A DNA stretch of 64,000 nucleotides from Halostagnicola sp. A-GB9-2 (GTDB lineage: Archaea > Halobacteriota > Halobacteria > Halobacteriales > Natrialbaceae), in the NCBI RefSeq assembly GCF_030068615.1, contig NZ_JASJOC010000006.1:229473-293472 (forward strand), written 5' to 3'. Within the stretch, counting starts at the first letter, position 1; each line of letters begins with the position of its first letter. Positions 8,862 to 17,106 of the stretch are shown one piece after another. The notes beneath the pieces are model-generated. The model had not been told where the DNA came from. It worked only from the letters and a program-made list of their open reading frames with translations, and ran no database searches. A program made the translations under genes and the position numbers.

Positions 8862-9626
8862 TCAACGGATCGAAAGCCGACCCGTTTCGGCCGTCCCGTC
8901 CTCCGTCTCAGAATCCGGAGCGAAAACGGGAATATCTGAACCGTCCTGTAACTCCCGTTCGAAAAACTCCCGATTGTCTCGAATCGTCGCTTCGTCCCAG
9001 GTCCACCACTCGATCTCGAGGAGCTTCTCCCGAACCTCCTCGGGGAATCGCCACTTGATGTGCTCTGCGGGAACGCCGCCGACGATCGAGTATGGTTTTA
9101 CGTCGTTGGTGACGACCGAGCCGGCACCGATGACTGCGCCGTTACCGACGGTCACCCCTGACAGCACCGTCGAACCGATACCGATCCAGACGTCGTTGCC
9201 GATCGTTATCGGGCCGTTCGATGCGGGCGGTAGCTCGCTGTCGAGCACTTCGTCGTACAACCGAATCTGCATCGACGGCTTCGTCATTTCGTGGTTGATC
9301 TGCTGGAAGGTACTCCGCTTTGCGATCGCGCAGTACTTCCCGAACTCGACGTTCCCGATCACGTCACAGTTCGGCTCGAAATTCGTCTGTTTGTCAACGG
9401 TGATATCCCCATTGAGTATACACCCACGGCTCACTCTCGTCATCGGTCCGAGGCCGATCTCCCCCCGGAACAGACAGCCGCTAGAGACCCGAGCCGACTG
9501 TGCAATCTCGAGTTCGAGCCCCTCCGCGTATCGGTTGATCAAGCCGTGTGTGACGGTCGGATATCCGAGGGTGGAGAGAACCCGATCGAGAGTGGTAGTG
9601 AGGTTCACATGTAATAATCGTCCCAA
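8862..9626 (-). CDS. left-handed beta-helix acyltransferase (CatB/Vat-like)
   Basis: 254 residues from TTG 9626; an in-frame GTG at 9608 would give 248 residues and there is no ATG. The middle consists of hexapeptide repeats (for example GPITIGNDVWIGIGSTVLSGVTVGNGAVIGAGSVVTNDV) that form a trimeric left-handed beta-helix. The end has the VGGVPAEHIKWRFPEEVREKLLEIEWWTW segment typical of CatB/VatD-type xenobiotic acetyltransferases and relatives. A histidine in INHEMT is a candidate catalytic base. Such enzymes transfer acetyl groups to hydroxyls of sugars, antibiotics or nodulation-type factors; the substrate cannot be told. AT-rich sequence upstream (about 9640-9720) should hold its promoter. 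Confidence 0.85.
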   Translation of the reverse strand: MGRLLHVNLTTTLDRVLSTLGYPTVTHGLINRYAEGLELEIAQSARVSSGCLFRGEIGLGPMTRVSRGCILNGDITVDKQTNFEPNCDVIGNVEFGKYCAIAKRSTFQQINHEMTKPSMQIRLYDEVLDSELPPASNGPITIGNDVWIGIGSTVLSGVTVGNGAVIGAGSVVTNDVKPYSIVGGVPAEHIKWRFPEEVREKLLEIEWWTWDEATIRDNREFFERELQDGSDIPVFAPDSETEDGTAETGRLSIR

Positions 9627-9817
9627 CGCCGTTTCTGATATAGTTCACTAAACGTACGTGAATAGTCTCTCTCGATATAATAAATACCGAGATGGTACGT
9701 TCTCTAGGCGATGAATTATCCCGTTGAGTGGGGTTGTGGATTTCGAACAGACGGCTGTCTCATCCCGGTCGACAGTCAAGCAACAGAGCGCACGCGAACG
9801 AAGATGCTATCAACCGC

Positions 9818-9973
9818 CTACAGATTTGTTTCGGGGCTAGCCGATGGGGTTGAGGGAAGTTCCGCGAGACAGTCCCGACAGTAGGTGAAAACGAAGTCGT
9901 TTGCGGTGCCACAGTGCGGACAACTAGCCGGTTGTTCGGGGTCTCGCATCGTGCCGGTTGGTTCTGCGGTCAT
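9818..9973 (-). CDS. zinc-ribbon small protein (DUF7577-like)
   Basis: 51 residues from ATG 9973. The sequence contains CPHCG and, after about ten residues, YCRDCLAEL. This is the C-x2-C ... C-x2-C zinc ribbon seen in very short haloarchaeal proteins of the DUF7577 type. A longer in-frame extension upstream is antisense to the next gene and has poor composition, so the short form is preferred. Function is unknown. Confidence 0.7.
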   Translation of the reverse strand: MTAEPTGTMRDPEQPASCPHCGTANDFVFTYCRDCLAELPSTPSASPETNL

Positions 9974-10165
9974 ACTTCGCCGTGTGTGGCTCAAACGTAT
10001 AGCGACTACCCGTACGTATGCAAGCTTTCGTAGCCCTCCAATAAATCTCGGTCGAGCCGTCCCGGCTCCGTCGCACACGAGCCTCCGAAACCGAAACGGA
10101 TCTCCGATCTTCGCCTCGGATTCTGCCTGCCGTTGCCTTTTGCTCGCCGGTACCCTTCCTCGAGT

Positions 10166-10510
10166 ATGAGCGCGAACCACGAACGGGAACTCGAGGAATC
10201 GCTGATCGAGGCGATCGACGACGTTCGGTACAACAGCGACGACCTCGACGTCGACGAGGTGAGTGAGTACATACTCGGTGAGGACCAAATAAACCGCTAC
10301 CTGATCGGCCTGCAGGACGACTGTACGCGGGCGTCGTTTTACTGTACGGCGACCAGATCCATCGCCTACAAACCGGTAACTGGCGAGTCGCCGTCGAAAC
10401 TCGTCGACACGGTAACTGGGGTGTCTAACCGACAACAGCTCCGGGATTGGATCGTCGATCAGGAGTGGTCGTGGATCCACCCACGATTTCGGTGGCTACT
10501 CACCGATTGA
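10166..10510 (+). CDS. hypothetical haloarchaeal protein
   Basis: 114 residues from ATG 10166, transcribed divergently from the zinc-ribbon gene. It is acidic, with an N-terminal helical half (ELEESLIEAIDDVRYNSDD, then a DVDEVSEYILGEDQINRYLIG segment) and a Trp-rich end (DWIVDQEWSWIHPRFRWLL). No membrane segment or known motif was found. Codon use is that of the chromosome. Family not recognised. Confidence 0.6.
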   Translation: MSANHERELEESLIEAIDDVRYNSDDLDVDEVSEYILGEDQINRYLIGLQDDCTRASFYCTATRSIAYKPVTGESPSKLVDTVTGVSNRQQLRDWIVDQEWSWIHPRFRWLLTD

Positions 10511-10594
10511 ACGCGGACGAGGTTGCCGAATTTCTCTCTCCAGGTATTATACCACGCTCGTGGATGAAGAATCGCCGCGGTTTTCGTGGCAGTT

Positions 10595-11302
10595 TCAGCG
10601 CCGAAACCGAACCGGCGATAAGATTGATATGTTCGTACTTGCAATAGCAAGTTGCGAAGGAGGAGGATGGGGGGAATCTGTTGTTGCCAACAGTCCGATC
10701 ATCGCCAACACACCATTCCTTCCCCAACGCATACCCAACACTAGGGTACCCAACGTCAGGCCGTAACAGGCCTTTTGCAGCCGGGAATCAGGGAACGCCA
10801 CACTCACCAGACCCGTAGTGTGACCAATTGGCTGCTGGTTCGTTGGTCGATGATCTTCGCACGATACTATCTTCGTTTCTCCGAAACTGGCTGTCCGATA
10901 ACATGTTCCCCGGAACTGACTGGTCAGAAGCATGGTGGTTGAAATCGCCAGCAATAGACGTATCCGCTCGAGTAATGTGACCACAGTATGGCGACGAAAC
11001 CACCACTCGAATGTCCGCTCTGTCACGATCCAATCAGACACGGTCAAAAACTCGAGCACCACCTCGTTCACAATCACCAAAAACGCCAGCTCGCGAAGTT
11101 CGTCGCCACGGAAACGGTTGCCATGGAAAGCAACGAAATCTCGGAGTAACAGCGACTGAACGGTCTCTCCCCGGACATAATTGCTGAGACGATTGTTGCA
11201 ATTGACACCATTGATCAGTGATAAGAGCCGCCTGTCCGCCGTCAAACCACAATATTCTACGACGTTATCGATACTGCCCATTAGTTTGTGAACCATGTTC
11301 AC
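10595..11302 (-). pseudogene. possible decayed membrane-protein gene of odd composition
   Basis: A 235-codon open frame with hydrophobic segments (ELAFLVIVNEVVLEFLTV, TVVTLLERIRLLLAIS, ACYGLTLGTLVLGM). Composition and codon use do not resemble neighbouring genes and its C-terminal part overlaps a dispersed repeat also found near 35.2 kb. The other strand gives only low-quality frames. This could be a remnant of an inserted element or of a membrane protein gene; I cannot name a family. The whole 10511-11337 stretch otherwise contains nothing I can support. Confidence 0.25.
10640..10735 (-). repeat. dispersed repeat, copy 1 (partner near 35.19-35.28 kb)
   Basis: On the minus strand this stretch aligns with 35188-35285. 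Both contain ATGCGT, a GGGAAGG element, GGTGTGTT, and then the exact shared run CTGTTGGCAACAACAGATTC followed by CCCCC. The CTGTTG-TTGC-CAACAG part can form a 6-bp hairpin. The two copies have the same orientation but lie in chromosome and provirus cargo respectively. Possibly the end of a small non-autonomous element. Confidence 0.6.
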
Positions 11303-11337
11303 AACCTTATTACGATATAGCGCCGATTTTTACTCGG

Positions 11338-12066
11338 ATGCAACGACGTGACGTTCTTATGGGAAGTGGTGCAGCGTTCTCACTGATACTGGCTGGCTGT
11401 GCTGGCGACGACGCGGAGGATGTCGAAGGTGGGACGCGCGATGATGACAACGGGACTGGCGACGACAACGGTTCGTCGGGTTCCGCGGATCTCGAAATCG
11501 TTGATCACGATCTCGTCGTCGAGGAGGGAGCGTTCTCAACGGATATTTACGTGGCGGCGACTGTCGAGAACAGCGGCGACGAACCCAGCGGAGATATCGA
11601 ACTGCAGGCCGATTGGTACGATAGCGACGGAAACTATCTCGACAATGACGCCGGTCGACTCACGTCGCTCGAGGCCGGTGAGACATGGTCAGCGCGCGTC
11701 TATCACCACGGATCGGGCACAGAGGATGTCGAGGACTACGAACTTGAAGGCGAGTTCGACGAAGATGCCCACGAGCCCGCAGATGGGTTGACACTGGCCG
11801 ATAGTACGATGGAGGTCAGAGACGACGAGTTGGTCGTCGAAGGCGAAATCGAAAACGAGACTGGCGAGGAGCAGAGTTACGTGGAGATTGTGGCGAAAGT
11901 CTACGACGAGGACGGGGTCGCGCTGGGCGACGAATGGACCAACGTCACCGACCTTCGAGCCGACGAGACGTGGGCGTTCGACGTCGAGTACTTCTCTGCG
12001 GACATCCGAAACCGCATAGACGAAGCCGAGGATCACGACATTCTGATCAAGGACTCGAGCTGGTAG
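11338..12066 (+). CDS. Tat lipoprotein with two FxLyD-like beta domains
   Basis: 242 residues from ATG 11338. The N-terminus MQRRDVLMGSGAAF followed by LAGC is a twin-arginine signal with a lipobox, so the protein should be exported folded and anchored by a lipid on Cys21. An acidic Gly/Asp linker follows. Two domains of the FxLyD type come next, the first from LEIVDHDLVVEEGAFSTDIYV and the second from LTLADSTMEVRDDELVVEG; each contains VAATVENSG- or EIENETGEEQ-type strands. FxLyD domains occur in extracellular lipoproteins of unknown function. The gene stands alone with an AT-rich upstream region (11300-11330). Confidence 0.85.
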   Translation: MQRRDVLMGSGAAFSLILAGCAGDDAEDVEGGTRDDDNGTGDDNGSSGSADLEIVDHDLVVEEGAFSTDIYVAATVENSGDEPSGDIELQADWYDSDGNYLDNDAGRLTSLEAGETWSARVYHHGSGTEDVEDYELEGEFDEDAHEPADGLTLADSTMEVRDDELVVEGEIENETGEEQSYVEIVAKVYDEDGVALGDEWTNVTDLRADETWAFDVEYFSADIRNRIDEAEDHDILIKDSSW

Positions 12067-12335
12067 CGCGCCGAATCCCGTCTGTTTGGATACCCCACTC
12101 ATCGGTTGCTACGAGCAAGGGTATCCACGGGCCATCAACCGCAGAGTACTGGAATCGAATGGACCGTCTGCACACCGTCAGACACTCGTCTGACCGGTTT
12201 TTCACCTACTGAGTGTCTGACTGAGGTACAAGTGAAACGGCCCCCCGTCGTCGGTATGGTGATCGACCCGTCCACTCGTACACGAAACCGACAGTTCCAC
12301 CGACAGCGTGTGCCAAACACGCGGAGAACAACACG

Positions 12336-12533
12336 ATGACGACGGTGACGATGGCGATTCCGATGGTGGTGACAGCTATCCGATTGGTCTGGGCGACGCG
12401 AGACCGACGACGCGTGACGCTCCGCGAGCGGGTTCGAACGATCGTTCCATTCGTGCTCGTCCTGTTCGTCATCTCCGTCGCGACGCTCGGCTATCTCGAA
12501 CTCGTCGCCGCGCTACTTGAGATTCTGGAATAA
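12336..12533 (+). CDS. possible small membrane protein
   Basis: 65 residues from ATG 12336 with two hydrophobic segments (about residues 3-18 and 32-62) separated by a basic stretch TRDRRRVTLRERVR, so two membrane spans with a positive loop are plausible. The antisense strand (12472 down to 12206) also gives a hydrophobic frame, which weakens the call. Its last 21 bases overlap the end of the transposase fragment on the other strand. Bases 12067-12335 upstream contain no clear gene. Confidence 0.4.
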   Translation: MTTVTMAIPMVVTAIRLVWATRDRRRVTLRERVRTIVPFVLVLFVISVATLGYLELVAALLEILE

Positions 12534-12812
12534 GTGAGCCGAAAGCTGGTCTGTGACCGTGGCCGCGGATTCGTCCGTTCCGAACCACGGCTGGAGCAAC
12601 GGCCAGAGACACTCTGTTTGGTTCGTATGGACGCCGTCTTCCAAAACGTATTCCTCGTCGTGAAGGACGGGTCGATGCTCATTCTCCATGGCTTGGTAGG
12701 CCGGTAACTCATCGGTCCAGACCTCTCCCAGCGGCTTGGAGAGGCCGTCTATCTCCTCAATCATCGGGCCAAGTTCGTCGTCATAGTTCGTTCCCTCCTC
12801 AGCAGACACCAC
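12513..12812 (-). pseudogene. C-terminal fragment of IS1595-type transposase
   Basis: About 99 codons without a proper start. The sequence has VWTDELPAYQ, then ENEHRPVLHDEEYVLEDGVHTNQTECLWPLLQPW, which is the end of the DDE transposase of IS1595-type insertion sequences (conserved HTNxxE with the catalytic Glu, then W...W). The N-terminal zinc-ribbon and first catalytic Asp are missing, so the element is dead. No terminal inverted repeats were identified. Just upstream (about 12850-12960) another short minus-strand frame reads ARYGRGVTRVNLILNDLL before a stop and may also be debris. Confidence 0.75.
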
Positions 12813-12966
12813 TCAAAGCACGTCGCGGCAGGCCGCGACGAGCGTCAGTTCATCTCCCTGTTCTCCCGTCCATCGTGTTCATCCTGCGTTAGCAGATCGT
12901 TCAAGATCAAGTTGACCCGAGTGACGCCCCGGCCGTAGCGAGCCGCTTTCTCGCCGTCGTGTGCGG

Positions 12967-13746
12967 CTACCTCGATTCGACCGTGGCGTTCTCCGGCGGC
13001 TCGAACTCGAACGTCTCGTCGTCGAGTTCTTCGTTGAACGAGACCGTCTCGAACCGTTCGATCATCTCGTACCGTTCGCCGTCGGCGTTCTCGAAGATCA
13101 TCCGCTCTTTCAGCGGGTAGTCGTACTCGTCGTCGACCCAGACCGTCTGCTCGACGACGTTGAGTTCGTCGGGGACGTCGACCGCCTCGAGCGCGTAGAC
13201 GTATTCGGTGCTACCGATGAGAACGGAAATACCGTCTTCGACCCCTTCATCCTTCAGATCGATGTCGAGGACGTTGGTCTCGCGGTCAGCAATCACTTCG
13301 GTTCCTTGGTAGTCGAGGTCGTACCACTGGAGTTGTTCGGCAGCCATCTCGGCTCGATCCGACCGCACGTTTTCGCTCTCGAACGGTTCGTCAGTCTCGT
13401 GGTGTTCCGCGAGCGACAACTCCGGATAGTACCACCACGCCCCCGACGCGTTCGAGGCGAAGACGGCCCCGTCCTGATCGGGTTCCGTCGTCTCGAGAAC
13501 CTCCTCGCGGTAGTCGACGTAGGGTCGTTCGTGGACGAGAACCGTTTCAGAAATCGTCTGGTTGCCGCCGGTTATGTCGATCGTCATCTCGCCGGTGACG
13601 TCCTCGAGATCGTCGTCGTAGACGAACGTGCTCTCGAATATCGCCTCCGAATCGGGTTCCTCGCCCGCCGGGAGCGTGAGACAGCCGCCGAGGAGAACGA
13701 GCAGCGCGAGCGCGCCGAGGAGCGCCACGAATCGACGAGAGGCCAT
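12967..13746 (-). CDS. LolA-like haloarchaeal lipoprotein
   Basis: 259 residues from ATG 13746; an in-frame ATG at 13767 would add seven residues ahead of the signal. The signal MASRRFVALLGALALLVLLGG ends in a lipobox before Cys. The mature part is beta-rich (for example YDDDLEDVTGEMTIDI, TVWVDDEYDYPLKERMIF, FNEELDDETFEFEPPENATV). It resembles the LolA/LppX-type fold found in archaeal outer-membrane-lipoprotein-sorting-like proteins and DUF2092 relatives. The role in archaea is unknown; lipid or hydrophobic ligand binding at the cell surface is an inference. Confidence 0.75.
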   Translation of the reverse strand: MASRRFVALLGALALLVLLGGCLTLPAGEEPDSEAIFESTFVYDDDLEDVTGEMTIDITGGNQTISETVLVHERPYVDYREEVLETTEPDQDGAVFASNASGAWWYYPELSLAEHHETDEPFESENVRSDRAEMAAEQLQWYDLDYQGTEVIADRETNVLDIDLKDEGVEDGISVLIGSTEYVYALEAVDVPDELNVVEQTVWVDDEYDYPLKERMIFENADGERYEMIERFETVSFNEELDDETFEFEPPENATVESR

Positions 13747-14176
13747 GGCATAACGACAAAAATGCATCGGCCTAAACGTTTCTATCTCCGTGTCTGTTTA
13801 GCGTGGTTCCCCATAGATGTCTCTGCTTGCGAATTTTCTCCTTTTCCTCCCAGCACGGATGTCAGTTATCAGGTGGACCGAGTCCCCGCCGTTCCCACGT
13901 TGCTACCATCGTCGTGAGCGTTTCGTGTATCCAGATCCCCTCCTCTGAACAGAGTCCACAGAAGATTTTTCGCATCACCACTTGCTCGCTCAGAGCGTAA
14001 TGAGTACGAAAAATTTTGGTCGTGTCGCAAAGTCCTTTAGAACTATCTCGGTGCGGAGTGAGACTGCTCTCGGTGAATATCTATATCGGGTTTTGGACTG
14101 TTATACCCGCCAATTTCGAAGGTTATGTTCTCAGTGACTGGCCGGGAACGACGAGTCGCCTGGAACGTCTAAACGG
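13747..14176. other. intergenic region at the chromosome/provirus-remnant boundary
   Basis: About 430 bases between the lipoprotein gene and the first recognisable provirus-derived sequence. No coding frame of normal composition is present. It is more AT-rich than the chromosome to its left. I looked for a tRNA 3' end or a direct repeat of the 15.77 kb candidate attachment sequence here and found none. Confidence 0.5.
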
Positions 14177-14296
14177 TTCGAAGATGCCAATCCCGAACTA
14201 AGCGAGCACGCCTGGCAGTTAGCTGCTGATCGACTGCTTGAGTACGACGTCGGACTCGCGGAGGCTGTGGAGGTGCTCAAGAATACAAGCATTTGA
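14177..14296 (+). pseudogene. truncated copy of the 60-residue protein at 35353
   Basis: Reads FEDANPELSEHAWQLAADRL, LEYDV and EVLKNTSI to a stop, against FEDADPELAEYAWQLAADRL, FEYDV and GVLKNINI in the 35.4 kb gene. The first roughly 20 codons, including the start, are missing; homology begins abruptly at 14177. Confidence 0.8.
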
Positions 14297-14343
14297 CAAG
14301 AGGGGCGCCACGAGACTTTCACATTCAAATTATATTATCTCAC

Positions 14344-14530
14344 ATAGGACTTTCATTCACCCCAAACAGTACACTTGGATTTGGTATTTCGATCACCCTC
14401 GTTGCCTACTTAGGTGGTGTTTATCTCGAAATGCCAGAACTGACCGAGGCTTCGCGGCCACTCTTATACCTATTTTTGGCTGTTTGGACATATTCGTCAC
14501 AGGTCTGTTATTAGAAATATTTCGTTGTAC
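14344..14530 (+). pseudogene. broken copy of the 61-residue membrane protein at 35584
   Basis: Same frame as the 35.6 kb gene for about 45 codons (GLSFTPNSTLGFG, YLGGVYLEMPELTEASRP). The ATG start has become ATA and a single-base deletion after LFLAVW shifts the frame, so the last third reads differently. The following 60 bases, to 14590, still match the provirus. Confidence 0.82.
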
Positions 14531-14586
14531 GATGGATGCAATAGATCGGAATATCTCACTGTTTTTCCGGTTTCGAGTGAATCGAT

Positions 14587-14720
14587 CTTGACCGAGACGC
14601 CGAGATCCTCGAGGAGTCCCGCCTGCTTGTTCGTCAGCGAGGCTAAGCGAAGAGAGCCCAGTCCGGAGAGCGGTGGCCGCTTCCGAGCCCGAGTACCCGA
14701 CGTCTCCGAGCATCCCGATC
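14587..14720 (-). pseudogene. fragment of tape measure protein gene
   Basis: Matches 45706-45838 inside the tape measure gene, covering the region that encodes EEASAAIGMLGDVGYSGSEA, with five substitutions and one single-base insertion. Both ends are abrupt joins to non-contiguous provirus sequence. Confidence 0.85.
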
Positions 14721-14721
14721 A

Positions 14722-15173
14722 CGCGGCGCCGAAGTCGGGAACGGTCCGAACTGAACGGACATCGTTGCTCTCGTCTAGGACAACGCTCACCCATCACGGT
14801 TCCACTCGTCGTCATCACGAACGCCGGCCTCGGGGTGATCGCGGTCGGCCCAGGGGGCGAACAGCTTCTTGTCGACGTGGCCCATCCACTGCTCGCGCTC
14901 GAGCAGTTCGTCGGGCCAGATGTTCGACGCCGGCGTGGCGAAGTCGGCGTCTGCCCAGTTGCTCCAGCACGCTTCTGGATCGGTGGAGACCGAGGGGTTG
15001 CGTCTGTGACCAGGCTCTTGGTCAATGTTGTCGACCGACTCGCCGGCGACAATCGCCTCGGCGGCCTCGAGGTAGCTGGGATCGGCGTCGGCTAGCCAGA
15101 GCAGTCGTTTCGCGCCGGCGTTCGGGTTGTTATCGTGAGCGAACCGAAGCCGTTCGAGGGCGCTGTCGCTCAC
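14722..15173 (-). pseudogene. 5' part of a primase/helicase-type replication gene, frameshifted
   Basis: Starts at GTG 15173 and runs 128 codons. It contains LLEREQWMGHVDKKLFAPWADRDHPEAG, which resembles the N-terminal region of haloviral primase-polymerase-type proteins (KKPFAPW-like motif). One missing base after DDEWNR shifts the frame; past it the DNA continues as the homologue of the window's rightmost gene (VLDESNDVRSVRTVPDFGA). The copy then ends at the join with the tape measure fragment. It therefore shows what the missing start of the 62773-64000 gene should look like. Confidence 0.75.
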
Positions 15174-15397
15174 GCCATCTCACCTCGTACAGCACCGCGA
15201 ACTCGGTGACTGTTTGCCTTCGAGCAGTCGAAGCAGAGGGAGTTGTGCGGGTGGTCGCTGTTGCGATCAACCACGTACACCTCGCGCTCGTGGTTCTCGG
15301 GATCGAACGTACGCCCGCAGTACGTGACGCCGATGAGACTCTCGACACAGAATCCATTGTGGCCAATGTCGAGGTTGACGACGTGGCCGGTCGTCAC
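15170..15397 (-). CDS. small Cys/His protein in provirus remnant
   Basis: 75 residues from GTG 15397; its start overlaps the stop of the gene before it (GTGA), and its stop overlaps the start of the next gene. The sequence contains CVESLIGVTYCG and, after about 27 residues, CFDC, a likely zinc-binding CxnC ... CxxC arrangement with His nearby. It is intact but sits in a decayed operon. An orthologue should lie just beyond the right edge of the window. Function unknown. Confidence 0.6.
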   Translation of the reverse strand: MTTGHVVNLDIGHNGFCVESLIGVTYCGRTFDPENHEREVYVVDRNSDHPHNSLCFDCSKANSHRVRGAVRGEMA

Positions 15398-15630
15398 GCC
15401 TGATCACCTCGCCAGTCCGCCCATGTCGACTGGCCGTCGACGTTGGGGCGCTCGACCGTCTGGTCGGGATCGATCTACGGGAAGCCCTCGGTTCGCTCCT
15501 CGCCTTGGGGTTCGGGCTCGCTCGCGTACTCGACGCGATCGCCCTGCTCCTCGTACTCGGGGCGCTCAGTAATGTACTGAACAGTTCCGTCGAGTGCGCC
15601 GCCGTGCGCCTCGCGATGACCGACTACCAC
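15394..15630 (-). pseudogene. small early protein gene with internal amber codon
   Basis: From GTG 15630, preceded at seven bases by a strong Shine-Dalgarno GGAGGTG (15638-15644), the frame encodes VVVGHREAHGGALDG and AEYEE-type acidic sequence to TEGFP. It then meets TAG at 15475-15477 and continues open in the same frame (IDPDQTVERPNVDGQST) to TGA at 15394, which overlaps the next start. The continuity across the stop and the overlapped junction show that the original product was about 78 residues and that TAG is a nonsense mutation. Function unknown. Confidence 0.7.
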
Positions 15631-15841
15631 GTCGCGACACCTCCGTTGGTTATCGCGATATCCGATTCATTACCACTCTTAATAGTATTCGGAGTATAAG
15701 TAAACCCACAAGAGGCGTCGGGATACCCCGAACCTGAATCGTGGGGTTATAAGTAATTTGGTAGAAGCCGGTGGAGGGACGCAAACCTGAGGTTGAAAGC
15801 CGCACGTAAGAATTATATAAATACAGCACTTCGTGAAGGTC
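15631..15841. promoter_or_regulatory. divergent promoter region with candidate attachment sequence
   Basis: About 210 bases between the remnant early operon (minus) and the integrase (plus). The integrase TATA box TTATATAAAT (15813-15822) lies about 25 bases before its ATG, so the integrase message is leaderless. A TATA-like TATAAG (15695-15700) faces the minus operon. Read on the minus strand, 15767-15779 gives TCCCTCCACCGGC, resembling the 3' end of a haloarchaeal tRNA gene, which is a common integration target. No complete tRNA is present here. Confidence 0.55.
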
Positions 15842-17101
15842 ATGTCTGATCCGGCCGATCGAGTCGATACGTTGCGGGATCGAATCCGGTCGAGCGAGGA
15901 CGTGAGTGACGCCGATCGCGACGTCTTGCTCGAGTTCTCCGACGAACTGTTCCTCCGTGGTGCTGAATACTCTGATCATCGTCACGAGAAGTTGCTCCGT
16001 CACTGTACGCGCATCGCCGAGGAGGTCGGCGGCCTCGCCGACGCCCTCGAAGATCGCGCCGCCGCGAAGTCGGCGGTCCGTTGGGTCAACCGCCAGTACG
16101 ACAACGAGGAGACGAACCGGGACTACCGTGTCGCGATCCGCGTCTTCGGCAAGCACGTCACCGAGGGGAGTGAGCCGCCTGAGAGCCTCGAGTGGATCTC
16201 CGGCCAGACCTCGAGTAGCTACGACCCGAAGCCTGACCCCCGTGACATGCTCCACTGGGAGGAACACGCCCTCCCGATGATCGAAGCCTGTCACAACAAC
16301 CGGGACAAGGCCATGATCGCAGTCGCGTGGGACTCTGGCGCTCGGTCCGGCGAATTCCGGTCTCTCCGAATCGCCGACGTCACCGATCACGAACACGGGT
16401 TGCAAGTCACCGTCGACGGAAAGACCGGCCAGCGAACGATCACGTTGATCCCGAGTGTACCGTACTTGAACCGTTGGCTCCAGGACCATCCGACCGGCGA
16501 TCGCGATGACCCACTCTGGACGAAACTCCACAGTGGGGAGGGGCTCTCCTACCAGATGTTCAAAAAGGCGTTCGAGAGCGCGGCCGAACGCGCCGGCGTC
16601 GAACGCCCCGTGACGCTCACCAACTTTCGGAAGTCGTCGGCTTCGCACCTCGCGAGCCAGGGCATGAACCAGGCTCACATCGAGGAACATCACGGCTGGA
16701 CGCGGGGGTCGAAGGTCGCCGCGAGATACGTCTCGGTCTTCGGCGACGCCGCCGATAACGAGCTCGCGAAGATTCACGGAAAGGACGTCAGTGAAGACGA
16801 ACCCGACCCGATCGCGCCGGTACCCTGTCCGCGTTGTAATCGGGAAACGCCTCGCGACGAGGAGTTTTGTGTCTGGTGTGGTCAGGCGATTGCACGTGGT
16901 GCCGTCGAGACGTTGAAAACCGACCAGCGAAAGGTCCAGCGCGTCATCCTGGGCCTCGCAAAGAACGACCCGGAGATTCTCGACGACGTCGAGGAACGTG
17001 AGCAAGTGATCTCGGTCCTTGAGGAGGATGCCGAACTCCAGGAGCGCGCCCAGGCCTTCGTCGACGAGCTCGGAATCGACGTCGACGTCGGCGATCTCTG
17101 A
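15842..17101 (+). CDS. int: tyrosine recombinase/integrase with C-terminal zinc ribbon
   Basis: 419 residues from ATG 15842, with a TATA box about 25 bases upstream. It catalyses site-specific integration and excision of the provirus. The first 130 residues form the core-binding region. The catalytic part has Arg168 (GARSGEF), Lys194 (DGKTGQ), Arg263 in LTNFRKSSASHLA, His284 and Trp286 (HHGW), and the nucleophile Tyr296 (ARYVSVF). The first position of the usual HxxR box is not His (T260/N261 precede FR). Residues 329-346 form a zinc ribbon, CPRC ... CVWC, common in haloarchaeal integrases, followed by a helical tail. The gene is convergent with the early operon and ends five bases before its last stop. 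Confidence 0.95.
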   Translation: MSDPADRVDTLRDRIRSSEDVSDADRDVLLEFSDELFLRGAEYSDHRHEKLLRHCTRIAEEVGGLADALEDRAAAKSAVRWVNRQYDNEETNRDYRVAIRVFGKHVTEGSEPPESLEWISGQTSSSYDPKPDPRDMLHWEEHALPMIEACHNNRDKAMIAVAWDSGARSGEFRSLRIADVTDHEHGLQVTVDGKTGQRTITLIPSVPYLNRWLQDHPTGDRDDPLWTKLHSGEGLSYQMFKKAFESAAERAGVERPVTLTNFRKSSASHLASQGMNQAHIEEHHGWTRGSKVAARYVSVFGDAADNELAKIHGKDVSEDEPDPIAPVPCPRCNRETPRDEEFCVWCGQAIARGAVETLKTDQRKVQRVILGLAKNDPEILDDVEEREQVISVLEEDAELQERAQAFVDELGIDVDVGDL

Positions 17102-17106
17102 CTGGC

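Larger units (their letters stand above)
14177..15630. mobile_element. collapsed provirus remnant, tandem to the intact provirus
   Basis: Three blocks match separate parts of the downstream provirus in the same order and orientation: 14177-14590 matches 35416-35829, 14587-14720 matches 45706-45838, and 14722-14818 matches 63904-64000 and then continues with sequence expected beyond the window. The middle block differs from its partner by five substitutions and one indel over about 134 bases by eye. The joins show only a few bases of shared sequence. The genes inside have frameshifts, a mutated start and an internal stop. Confidence 0.88.

Noticed and set aside
9974..10480. Long N-terminal extension of the zinc-ribbon gene
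   Set aside because: It is antisense to the better-supported gene at 10166-10510 and is Arg-rich with no domain; the short zinc-ribbon form matches known small proteins.
12206..12472. Hydrophobic minus-strand frame antisense to the small membrane protein at 12336
   Set aside because: Basic, Ser/Thr/Arg-rich start and composition typical of antisense frames in GC-rich DNA; the plus-strand frame has the better build, though both are weak.
15475..15477. TAG read as pyrrolysine or another recoded amino acid
   Set aside because: The gene lies in a clearly decayed provirus remnant with frameshifts and a lost start next to it; haloarchaea of this type are not known to use TAG as sense. A nonsense mutation is simpler.
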